From contig NZ_FO704551.1 of the NCBI RefSeq assembly GCF_000968175.1, positions 1,116,001-1,180,000 on the forward strand: 64,000 nt of DNA, given 5' to 3'. The translations under genes and the position numbers were made by a program. Source of the DNA: Xenorhabdus poinarii G6. Lineage in GTDB: Bacteria > Pseudomonadota > Gammaproteobacteria > Enterobacterales > Enterobacteriaceae. The notes beneath the pieces were generated by a model. It did not search any database. It had not been told where the DNA came from and was given only the letters and a program-made list of their open reading frames with translations. How positions within the stretch are numbered: position 1 is the stretch's first letter; each line of letters begins with the position of its first letter. This document shows positions 57,691-64,000 of the stretch, piece by piece.

Positions 57691-58375
57691 ATTTCAAAAT
57701 CGCCTGGTTGGCACTATCGCGCTGGTTGCATTGAGTGTGATTGTGCTGCCGGTCATTTTTGATGGTGATAAGAAATATAATGAAAGTCAATTTGCTGCTA
57801 TTCCTTTGATGCCAACAGCGGGCGATGAAGAGGAGGTGGATTCGATTCCATCATTAATCCAAAACATGCCGTCGACCCCCACGGAAGGGGCGGGGGAAGC
57901 AGTGAAGGAATTAGAAACGCAAGGGCCGGATGATTATGTGTTATCCGAATCCTTGTTTTCAGAATTAGAGCCGACAGTCGAACCTTCAGCCACGGAAGCC
58001 CCTAAGACAGCGGTAAAAGCGGAATTACCTTCTCAGCAAAAAGTGGAAACGCAGCCATTGCCTAAAGCTGAACCACCGACCAAAGCGGCAAGCCAGGCAG
58101 AAGCCAAATCGACATCAACAGCGCAGGCACCTCAGGCAAGTGCCTATGTTGTACAACTTGGTGCATTAAAAAATGCCGATAAAGTTGAAGAGATCGTGGC
58201 AAGGCTGCGTCTTTCTGGGCATCAGGTGTATACCGTTCCGGCTTCTCCGGTACAGGGGCAATTAACGCGGATCTATGTTGGGCCGAATGCATCAAAGCAG
58301 GCACTGACAGCCACCTTATCCGAATTAAAAGAAATGACCGGGTTACACGGGCAAATCAAAAACTACCAGCCATAA
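57680..58375 (+). CDS. dedD: Cell division protein DedD (SPOR domain)
   Basis: DedD binds denuded peptidoglycan at the septum. The 231-residue protein starts [18 protein letters not shown] with one membrane helix (about residues 9-28), followed by an acidic and Pro/Ala/Lys-rich linker (60-150) and a C-terminal SPOR domain, AYVVQLGALKNADKVEEIV to LTRIYVGPNASKQAL. The linker is lower in complexity, as in E. coli. It overlaps folC by 11 bases. Confidence 0.94.
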   Translation: MASKFQNRLVGTIALVALSVIVLPVIFDGDKKYNESQFAAIPLMPTAGDEEEVDSIPSLIQNMPSTPTEGAGEAVKELETQGPDDYVLSESLFSELEPTVEPSATEAPKTAVKAELPSQQKVETQPLPKAEPPTKAASQAEAKSTSTAQAPQASAYVVQLGALKNADKVEEIVARLRLSGHQVYTVPASPVQGQLTRIYVGPNASKQALTATLSELKEMTGLHGQIKNYQP

Positions 58376-58383
58376 TCAGATTG

Positions 58384-58411
58384 GCGCTTCACGTGATCAC
58401 ACCAGAAGCGC
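58384..58411 (+). repeat. Small inverted repeat after dedD
   Basis: GCGCTTC pairs with GAAGCGC across 14 bases just after the dedD stop. No T-run follows, so it is a weak terminator candidate. Confidence 0.4.
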
Positions 58412-58548
58412 TATCATGGAGTTTAATAAGGGTTAAATATGGCAGGTGATTTTCCAGTGTGGAAACAGCAGTTAAAAATTGCCCCATCACCGCGAATACC
58501 GTTTGTTTCTTTGCCAAAAATTATTTTCATGAGCGTGATAAATCTACT

Positions 58549-58564
58549 ACGCAAACGTTTTCGT
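58549..58564. promoter_or_regulatory. PurR operator of cvpA-purF-ubiX
   Basis: ACGCAAACGTTTTCGT differs by one base from the PurR consensus ACGCAAACGTTTGCGT and is the site known before cvpA-purF in E. coli. A possible -10, TAGAAT, follows at 58572-58577. Confidence 0.92.
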
Positions 58565-58619
58565 TTTCTGTTAGAATGCGCCCGACCTGAATGTCGGGTG
58601 CCTGTTTTTGGATAAAAAT

Positions 58620-59108
58620 ATGGTCTGGATTGATTATACGATTATTGCCATCATTGGTTTCTCAGCATTGGTTAGTTTGATTCGTGGTTTTGTTCGTGAA
58701 GCGCTCTCCCTGATAACGTGGGGCGGTGCTTTCTTTGTTGCAAGTCACTTCTATACTTATCTGGCGGTATATTTTACCCGTCTTGAAGATGAGCTGGTGC
58801 GTAATGGAGCAGCGATTGCTATTTTATTCATTGCAACACTGATTGTTGGCGCGGTCGTGAACTATGTGATTGGTTCACTGGTTCAGCGAACAGGACTGTC
58901 GGGTACTGATCGGGTTTTGGGGGTCTGTTTTGGCGCCTTACGCGGTGTCTTGATTGTGTCAGCGCTTCTGTTTGTTGCAGACTCTTTCACACCACTACCC
59001 AAAAGTCAGGATTGGCAACAATCACAATTGATCCCACAATTCAGTCAAATCATCAGGTGGTTTTTTGACTACCTGCAAAGTGCGTCGAGTTTCCTGCCGG
59101 AGAGATAG
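58620..59108 (+). CDS. cvpA: Colicin V production membrane protein CvpA
   Basis: A 162-residue inner-membrane protein with four hydrophobic helices, MVWIDYTIIAIIGFSALVSLIRGFVREAL at the start and SLVQRTGLSGTDRVLGVCFGALRG near residue 85. In E. coli it is needed for colicin V export and envelope fitness, and it shares the PurR-controlled transcript with purF. ATG at 58620 lies just after GGATAAAA. Confidence 0.94.
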   Translation: MVWIDYTIIAIIGFSALVSLIRGFVREALSLITWGGAFFVASHFYTYLAVYFTRLEDELVRNGAAIAILFIATLIVGAVVNYVIGSLVQRTGLSGTDRVLGVCFGALRGVLIVSALLFVADSFTPLPKSQDWQQSQLIPQFSQIIRWFFDYLQSASSFLPER

Positions 59109-59140
59109 ATCTCTCCGCTTAGCTGATGAGGAAAGGCTAT

Positions 59141-60658
59141 ATGTGCGGTATTGTCGGTATCGTCGGTTTTACACCGGTTAACCAGTCGATTTATGATGCA
59201 TTAACGGTGCTTCAGCACCGTGGACAGGATGCGGCAGGCATTGCAACTATTGATGGTAACAACGACTTTCGTTTACGTAAGGCTAATGGGTTAGTCAAAG
59301 ATGTGTTTGAAACACGGCACATGTTACGTTTACAGGGAACGATAGGGATTGGGCATGTCCGTTATCCTACGGCGGGCAGTTCCAGTGCGTCAGAAGCACA
59401 ACCCTTTTATGTCAATTCTCCTTTTGGTATCACGTTGGCACATAACGGCAATCTGACAAACGCACATGAATTGAAAAAAATGCTGTTTGAAAATGCCCGT
59501 CGCCATGTCAATACCACCTCAGATTCTGAGATCCTGCTGAATATTTTTGCCAATGAATTAACGCAATTTCCCCATTTTCCATTGTCGCCTGATGATATTT
59601 TCTCGGCAGTTGCAAAAATGCACAAAAAAATTCGGGGTGCTTATGCGTGTGTTGCCATGATCATTGGGCATGGATTGGTGGCTTTTCGTGACCCACATGG
59701 CATTCGTCCTTTGGTATTGGGAAAGAAAACACGGGAAGATGGCCGTAGTGAATACATGGTGGCCTCAGAAAGCGTGGCACTGGACACATTGGGGTTCGAA
59801 TTCCTGCGGGATGTGGCTTCCGGTGAGGCTATTTATATTACTGAAAACGGGCAATTGTTTACCCGCCAGTGTGCAGAAAATCCGTCATTGACACCGTGTT
59901 TATTCGAATTTGTTTATTTCGCCCGCCCGGATTCTTTTATCGACAAAGTGTCAGTTTACAATGCCCGATTACGGATGGGGAAAGCATTGGGGGAGAAGAT
60001 TGCCCGCGAGTGGGAAGATTTGCATATTGATGTGGTGATTCCCATACCGGAAACATCTTGTGACATCGCATTGGAAATCGCGCACATTTTGGATAAACCC
60101 TATCGTCAGGGATTTGTCAAAAACCGCTATGTCGGACGCACGTTTATCATGCCTGGTCAGCAGGAGCGGCGTAAATCGGTTCGTCGCAAACTAAACGCCA
60201 ATCGTGCCGAATTCCGGGGTAAAAATGTTTTGCTGGTGGATGATTCCATTGTCCGTGGCACCACGTCTGAACAGATTGTTGAATTAGCGCGTGAAGCGGG
60301 TGCTAAGAAAGTTTACTTTGCCTCGGCTGCCCCGGAAGTTCGCTTCCCGAATGTTTATGGTATTGATATGCCGAATGCGAATGAACTCATTGCTCATGGC
60401 CGGGAAGTGGATGAAATTCGTCAGCTCATTGGTGCGGATGCGCTGATATACCAAAACCTCTCTGATCTGGTTCGGGTGGTACGGGAAGAAAACCCGGATA
60501 TTGAGACATTCGAATGTTCCGTATTTGATGGCATCTATGTGACGAAAGATATTGACCAGACTTATCTCGATTATCTGGAAAACTTACGCAAAGATGATGC
60601 CATGAAAGTTCGTGGACAGAGCGAAATCGAGGGTCTGGAAATATATAATGAAGGATAA
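59141..60658 (+). CDS. purF: Amidophosphoribosyltransferase PurF
   Basis: PurF makes 5-phosphoribosylamine from PRPP and glutamine, the first purine step. The 505-residue protein starts [10 protein letters not shown]: after Met removal the Cys is the Ntn glutaminase nucleophile. VRYPTAGSS and the PRPP motif [14 protein letters not shown] near residue 362 are seen. An in-frame ATG 15 bases upstream would bury the Cys, so 59141 is right. It is controlled by the PurR box before cvpA. Confidence 0.97.
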   Translation: MCGIVGIVGFTPVNQSIYDALTVLQHRGQDAAGIATIDGNNDFRLRKANGLVKDVFETRHMLRLQGTIGIGHVRYPTAGSSSASEAQPFYVNSPFGITLAHNGNLTNAHELKKMLFENARRHVNTTSDSEILLNIFANELTQFPHFPLSPDDIFSAVAKMHKKIRGAYACVAMIIGHGLVAFRDPHGIRPLVLGKKTREDGRSEYMVASESVALDTLGFEFLRDVASGEAIYITENGQLFTRQCAENPSLTPCLFEFVYFARPDSFIDKVSVYNARLRMGKALGEKIAREWEDLHIDVVIPIPETSCDIALEIAHILDKPYRQGFVKNRYVGRTFIMPGQQERRKSVRRKLNANRAEFRGKNVLLVDDSIVRGTTSEQIVELAREAGAKKVYFASAAPEVRFPNVYGIDMPNANELIAHGREVDEIRQLIGADALIYQNLSDLVRVVREENPDIETFECSVFDGIYVTKDIDQTYLDYLENLRKDDAMKVRGQSEIEGLEIYNEG

Positions 60659-60703
60659 TATTGTTATTATCATTCAGTTATCGCCAGAATCTCAGAGGAA
60701 AAC

Positions 60704-61288
60704 ATGAAAAAATTGATTGTCGGGCTGACCGGGGCAAGTGGTGCGATTTATGGTGTCAGATTACTGCAAGTTTTGCAGTCAGTAGAAGGCATTGAAACGC
60801 ATTTGGTGATCAGTCAATCAGCGCGGCAAACATTGGCACTGGAAACGGACTCTACGCTGCGAGATGTCCAGGCGTTGGCGGATGTCGTGTATGATAATCG
60901 TGATATTGCTGCATCCATCTCCTCGGGGTCGTTTAAGACCTTGGGTATGGTGATTTTACCTTGTTCCATCAAGACCTTATCAGGTATCGTGCACAGTTAC
61001 ACGGAAGGTTTACTGACCCGTGCCGCAGATGTTGTTCTGAAAGAGAAGCGTAAATTGGTGTTGGGGGTGAGAGAAACCCCCTTGCATTTGGGACATCTCA
61101 GGCTAATGATGCAGGCTGCGGAAATTGGGGCGGTGATCATGCCTCCGGTTCCCGCATTTTATCATCGTCCTGAACACATTCAGGATATCATTGACCAAAC
61201 GGTTAATCGTGTGCTGGATCAATTTGATATTGATTTGCCCGAAGATCTGTTTAACCGTTGGCAGGGCGCTAAATCCATTGAGGTATAG
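60704..61288 (+). CDS. ubiX: Flavin prenyltransferase UbiX
   Basis: UbiX joins dimethylallyl phosphate to FMN to give the prenylated FMN cofactor of UbiD decarboxylase in ubiquinone synthesis. The 194-residue flavoprotein has VGLTGASGAIYGVRLL at residues 6-21, SSGSFKTLGMVILPCSIKTLSGI and RETPLHLGHLRLM. It follows purF as in E. coli (cvpA-purF-ubiX). Confidence 0.96.
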   Translation: MKKLIVGLTGASGAIYGVRLLQVLQSVEGIETHLVISQSARQTLALETDSTLRDVQALADVVYDNRDIAASISSGSFKTLGMVILPCSIKTLSGIVHSYTEGLLTRAADVVLKEKRKLVLGVRETPLHLGHLRLMMQAAEIGAVIMPPVPAFYHRPEHIQDIIDQTVNRVLDQFDIDLPEDLFNRWQGAKSIEV

Positions 61289-61304
61289 CTCCCGAAGAAA
61301 GAAA

Positions 61305-61332
61305 ATGCTGTTGTGATCAATCACAACAGCAT
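61305..61332 (+). terminator. 13-bp perfect hairpin after ubiX
   Basis: ATGCTGTTGTGAT pairs fully with ATCACAACAGCAT over a CA centre. No long T-run follows on either side, so termination may be weak. It lies between convergent ubiX and yfcH. Confidence 0.55.
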
Positions 61333-61396
61333 CGTGTTAATACCGTCAACCGAGCCGGATACCACGACATCTCATCAAGTGGGCGGAAAGCGCAAT

Positions 61397-62311
61397 TTAA
61401 CCAAGATTTTCTTTCGCCTTGATGGCATCTTGCAAGGCTTCTTCGAGTTGAAAATAACGAAAACCAAATCCGGCTTCTTCCAGTTTTTTCGGAATAGCCT
61501 GTTGACCCCCTAAAACTAATTCTGCCGCTTCTCCCATCATGATTTTTAAGACAAATTTAGGAATGCGTATAAACGCAGGGCGGTGCAATACTTTCGCCAG
61601 TGCCGCAGTGAACTGCTCATTATGCACCGGATAAGGGGATGTCATGTTAAAAGGACCGTGTAGCTCAGGTGATACCAATAGGTAATAGATACCATTGACG
61701 ATGTCATCAATATGTATCCAAGGCATATACTGTTTGCCGTGACCGATTACTCCCCCTAACCCTAACCGAAACAGTGGCAGCATTTTTTTCAGTGCGCCCC
61801 CTTCTGGCGCCAGCACAATCCCGGTACGTAACACACAGACACGCGTTTTGTCACTTTGGGCCTGTAAAGCCAGTTGCTCCCAACGTTCACAAAGCTGATG
61901 GGCAAATTCATTATGCGGGGGATCATGTTCGGTAACGACGGATTGCCCCTGATCGCCATAATAGCCAACGGCTGAGCCGGAGATAAAGACGGATGGCGGA
62001 GATTCACTGGCTTTAATGAGCCTGCTTAATTGTTCAGTGAGTTGCCAGCGGCTTTGACAAAGTATCTCTTTTTGTTTTGGTGTCCATCGCTTATTGACAA
62101 TCGGTTCACCGGCAAGATTGATAACCGCATCAAATCTGTTGAGATTTTGCTGGATATTCAGGGTTGTCCAACATTCAACGCGATCAGAAAACAGAGAATA
62201 GACCTTTTGTGGTGAACGACTCAAAATGGTGATGGAATGGGAAAGGGAGAGCAATTGGCAGACTAAACGATGGCCAATTAACCCTGTTCCTCCTGTGATG
62301 AAGATATGCAT
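61397..62311 (-). CDS. yfcH: SDR-type epimerase-like protein YfcH
   Basis: A 304-residue protein of the extended SDR family, DUF1731 subgroup. It has the NAD loop [13 protein letters not shown] at residues 5-17, [29 protein letters not shown] with a YYGD motif in place of YxxxK, and a C-terminal [15 protein letters not shown] domain. Enzyme function is unknown (a TIGR01777 family relative takes part in cell division control in some bacteria). ATG at 62311 with GGGGG upstream is preferred over ATG at 62317. Confidence 0.93.
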   Translation of the reverse strand: MHIFITGGTGLIGHRLVCQLLSLSHSITILSRSPQKVYSLFSDRVECWTTLNIQQNLNRFDAVINLAGEPIVNKRWTPKQKEILCQSRWQLTEQLSRLIKASESPPSVFISGSAVGYYGDQGQSVVTEHDPPHNEFAHQLCERWEQLALQAQSDKTRVCVLRTGIVLAPEGGALKKMLPLFRLGLGGVIGHGKQYMPWIHIDDIVNGIYYLLVSPELHGPFNMTSPYPVHNEQFTAALAKVLHRPAFIRIPKFVLKIMMGEAAELVLGGQQAIPKKLEEAGFGFRYFQLEEALQDAIKAKENLG

Positions 62312-62458
62312 AGCCATCCCCCGTGAAATAGATAATCGTCGATTGACTATAACAAGAGATGGTTTCAGTAGCAGCGAGATATGCTGTTATCTGTTATCAG
62401 CATCAAGTTTTGTGGTGAAAAATGTTGTCATTAACTGAATTTTTCACATCTGTCTTAA

Positions 62459-63079
62459 TTAGCCCTGTTTGTAGGCCGCTTTTGTCGCAGGACGCTGACC
62501 AATGTTATCCAACCATTTTTCTACCGCAGGATAATCCGGCAAATGGATTTGTTGCTGTTCATGGCATTTTGCCCATGGATAGGTGGCGATATCGGCGATA
62601 CTGTACTCATCCCCGCCGAGATACGCGGTTTTTTCCAGTTGGGTATTGAGCACCCGATATAACCGTTTGGATTCTTCCACATAGCGTTTCATGGCATAAG
62701 GCACGACTTCGGGCGCGTAGAGATTGAAGTGATGGTTTTGACCAAGCATCGGACCAAAGCCAGCCACTTGCCAAAATAACCATTGCAACTGTTCAGTACG
62801 TTCACGTAAATCTTTGCTTAATAGCTGGCCTGTTTTATTGGCCAGATACAGTAAAATAGCGCCTGATTCGAAGAGAGAAACAGCCTCTCCTCCGTCGGCA
62901 GGTTGATGATCGACAATGGCCGGGATCTTGTTATTGGGTGAAATAGCCAGGAAATCAGGTTTGAACTGTTCTCCCGTGCTGATATTGATGGGATGGATCG
63001 TGTAAGGAAGCCCCGTCTCTTCGAGAAAGAGGGTTATTTTATAACCGTTTGGCGTTGGGGCATAGTATAGATCTATCAT
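62459..63079 (-). CDS. yfcG: Disulfide-bond oxidoreductase YfcG (GST family)
   Basis: YfcG is a glutathione-S-transferase homologue of the Nu class that reduces disulfides with glutathione. The 206-residue protein starts MIDLYYAPTPNGYKITLFLEE, with the thioredoxin-like domain (PTPNGYK, Thr9-Asn11 positions near glutathione), ISPNNKIPAIVD, LFESGAILLYLA, and a helical C-terminus. GGGAGG precedes ATG at 63079; an earlier in-frame start has no support. Confidence 0.95.
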   Translation of the reverse strand: MIDLYYAPTPNGYKITLFLEETGLPYTIHPINISTGEQFKPDFLAISPNNKIPAIVDHQPADGGEAVSLFESGAILLYLANKTGQLLSKDLRERTEQLQWLFWQVAGFGPMLGQNHHFNLYAPEVVPYAMKRYVEESKRLYRVLNTQLEKTAYLGGDEYSIADIATYPWAKCHEQQQIHLPDYPAVEKWLDNIGQRPATKAAYKQG

Positions 63080-63311
63080 ATTACCTCCCATGATAATCAT
63101 TCATTGTCATTATTTGTTGTAATAACTCATTGAAAAATTTGGCCGCATTACATTAGCATTATTTGTCGGTAAAATGTGACGAATTTTTATATCAGTATGG
63201 ATGGACTTATTTTCGTCAATTATGGTAACACTGATTGGTTGTCAACCGCCTTCATTACCAGGGCATCACAGCAAAAACGGGCATGTAACTCATTGAGAAA
63301 AGGTTTTTAGG

Positions 63312-63836
63312 ATGATGCAAGAAAAATCAGCAAATAGGGAATGGATTGACATCGTCAATGAAGACAATCAAGTGATTGCGCAGTCAACTCGTCAGCAGAT
63401 GAGAGCGCAGAACTTAAGGCATCGTGCAACTTATATTGTCGTGCATGATGGTATGGGAAAAATTCTGGTTCAGCGTCGTACAGACACAAAAGACATTTAT
63501 CCAGGCAAATTGGATGCAACGGCGGGCGGCGTCGTGATGACAGGGGAAGTTTTACTGGATTCTGCTCGTCGGGAAGCCGAAGAGGAATTGGGGATTGCCG
63601 GTATTCCTTTTGCTGAGCATGGTCTTTTTTATTATGAAGAAGACCATTGCCGCATATGGGGCGGGTTGTTCAGTTGTGTGAGCCATGGTCCTTTTGCCTT
63701 GCAGGAAGAGGAAGTCAGCGCCGTTTATTGGCTAACGCCGGAAGAAATCACCGCTCGTTGTGATGAGTTTACTCAGGATTCGTTAAAAGCGTTATCCTTG
63801 TGGTTAGCACGTAATAAACAAACGGGACAGCCTTAA
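63312..63836 (+). CDS. yfcD: Nudix hydrolase YfcD
   Basis: A 174-residue Nudix protein. The box [22 protein letters not shown] ends in GI (about residues 74-97) and fits GX5EX7REUXEEXGU. The substrate is not known; the family resembles isopentenyl-diphosphate isomerase. Order yfcH-yfcG-yfcD next to ubiX is as in E. coli. Two adjacent ATG codons allow a start one residue later. Confidence 0.93.
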   Translation: MMQEKSANREWIDIVNEDNQVIAQSTRQQMRAQNLRHRATYIVVHDGMGKILVQRRTDTKDIYPGKLDATAGGVVMTGEVLLDSARREAEEELGIAGIPFAEHGLFYYEEDHCRIWGGLFSCVSHGPFALQEEEVSAVYWLTPEEITARCDEFTQDSLKALSLWLARNKQTGQP

Positions 63837-63902
63837 TCGATTGATGGGGTAGGATTCCCTAATTGATTATCCACTCTCCTATCTTTAGCGCTTAGCCTCT
63901 TA

Positions 63903-63958
63903 TCTGTTGCATCAGATATCCCCGCCGGAAGGCCGCCGGGAATATCTGGTGCAACAGA
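63903..63958. repeat. Long imperfect inverted repeat at the window end
   Basis: TCTGTTGCATCAGATAT (63903-63919) pairs, with few mismatches, with ATATCTGGTGCAACAGA (63942-63958). A GC-rich centre, CCCCGCC to GCCGCCGGG, lies between. It forms a long hairpin between yfcD and the next gene outside the window. It is a terminator or a repetitive intergenic element; it is not a standard ERIC. Confidence 0.6.
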
Positions 63959-64000
63959 GAGTGTAAGGCACAGGTTAAGGCTCGTATAAACGGTGTCTCT

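Noticed and set aside
63091..63110. Fur box upstream of yfcG
   Set aside because: GATAATCATTCATTGTCAT begins like the consensus but agrees at only about half of the positions.

Overview
The window is a stretch of an enterobacterial chromosome. Gene order and protein sequences follow the Escherichia coli backbone, with the tctCBA/tctDE tricarboxylate system, a full histidine-utilisation (hut) locus, AT-rich islands and a type I-E style CRISPR array added. This mix fits a Morganellaceae member such as Xenorhabdus or Photorhabdus. The genus is an inference from gene content; no 16S or marker comparison was possible.

Layout from left to right: the 3' end of ligA, then nupC, ypeB, a short-chain dehydrogenase, tRNA-Ala(GGC) and gltX (1-4488). 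A tRNA operon follows with four tRNA-Val(UAC) and three tRNA-Lys(UUU) genes (4756-5517). Next is a 1.3 kb decayed zone holding a YkgJ pseudogene and an IS982-like transposase remnant. An orphan CRISPR array of seven 29-bp repeats sits at 6821-7215. From 7547 to 14304 there is an AT-rich cassette of four genes for large, signal-less, beta-rich proteins with Ig-like features. Two are paralogues, and the last ends in six propeller-like repeats. The cassette stops at an IS110-family remnant and tRNA-Arg(CCU) (argW), a known integration site in enterobacteria. This is the most novel part of the window.

The backbone resumes with mlaA, fadL, yfcZ, fadI, fadJ, sixA and smrB (14939-22944). An 11-kb block then separates smrB from prmB, which are neighbours in E. 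coli. It carries hutI-hutG-hutC and hutU-hutH-permease, two near-identical HutC operators, an AEC-family carrier and an orphan DRE-TIM metallolyase. The backbone continues with prmB, aroC, yfcA, epmC, yfcL, mnmC and fabB (34208-41897).

The tricarboxylate transport genes tctCBA (minus strand) and the sensor-regulator pair tctDE (plus strand) are split by a 3.4-kb insert. The insert holds an ArsR-type regulator and a 14-TM drug exporter, flanked by decayed IS6 and IS200/IS605 transposase genes. After an EamA exporter whose 3' end overlaps tctE, the pdxB-usg-truA-dedA-accD-folC-dedD-cvpA-purF-ubiX series follows in E. coli order, then yfcH, yfcG and yfcD.

Regulation visible in the sequence ties several genes together. 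FadR-like operators lie upstream of fadL, fadIJ and fabB. A perfect FabR palindrome lies in the fabB promoter. HutC operators lie before hutI and hutU, and a PurR box lies before cvpA-purF.
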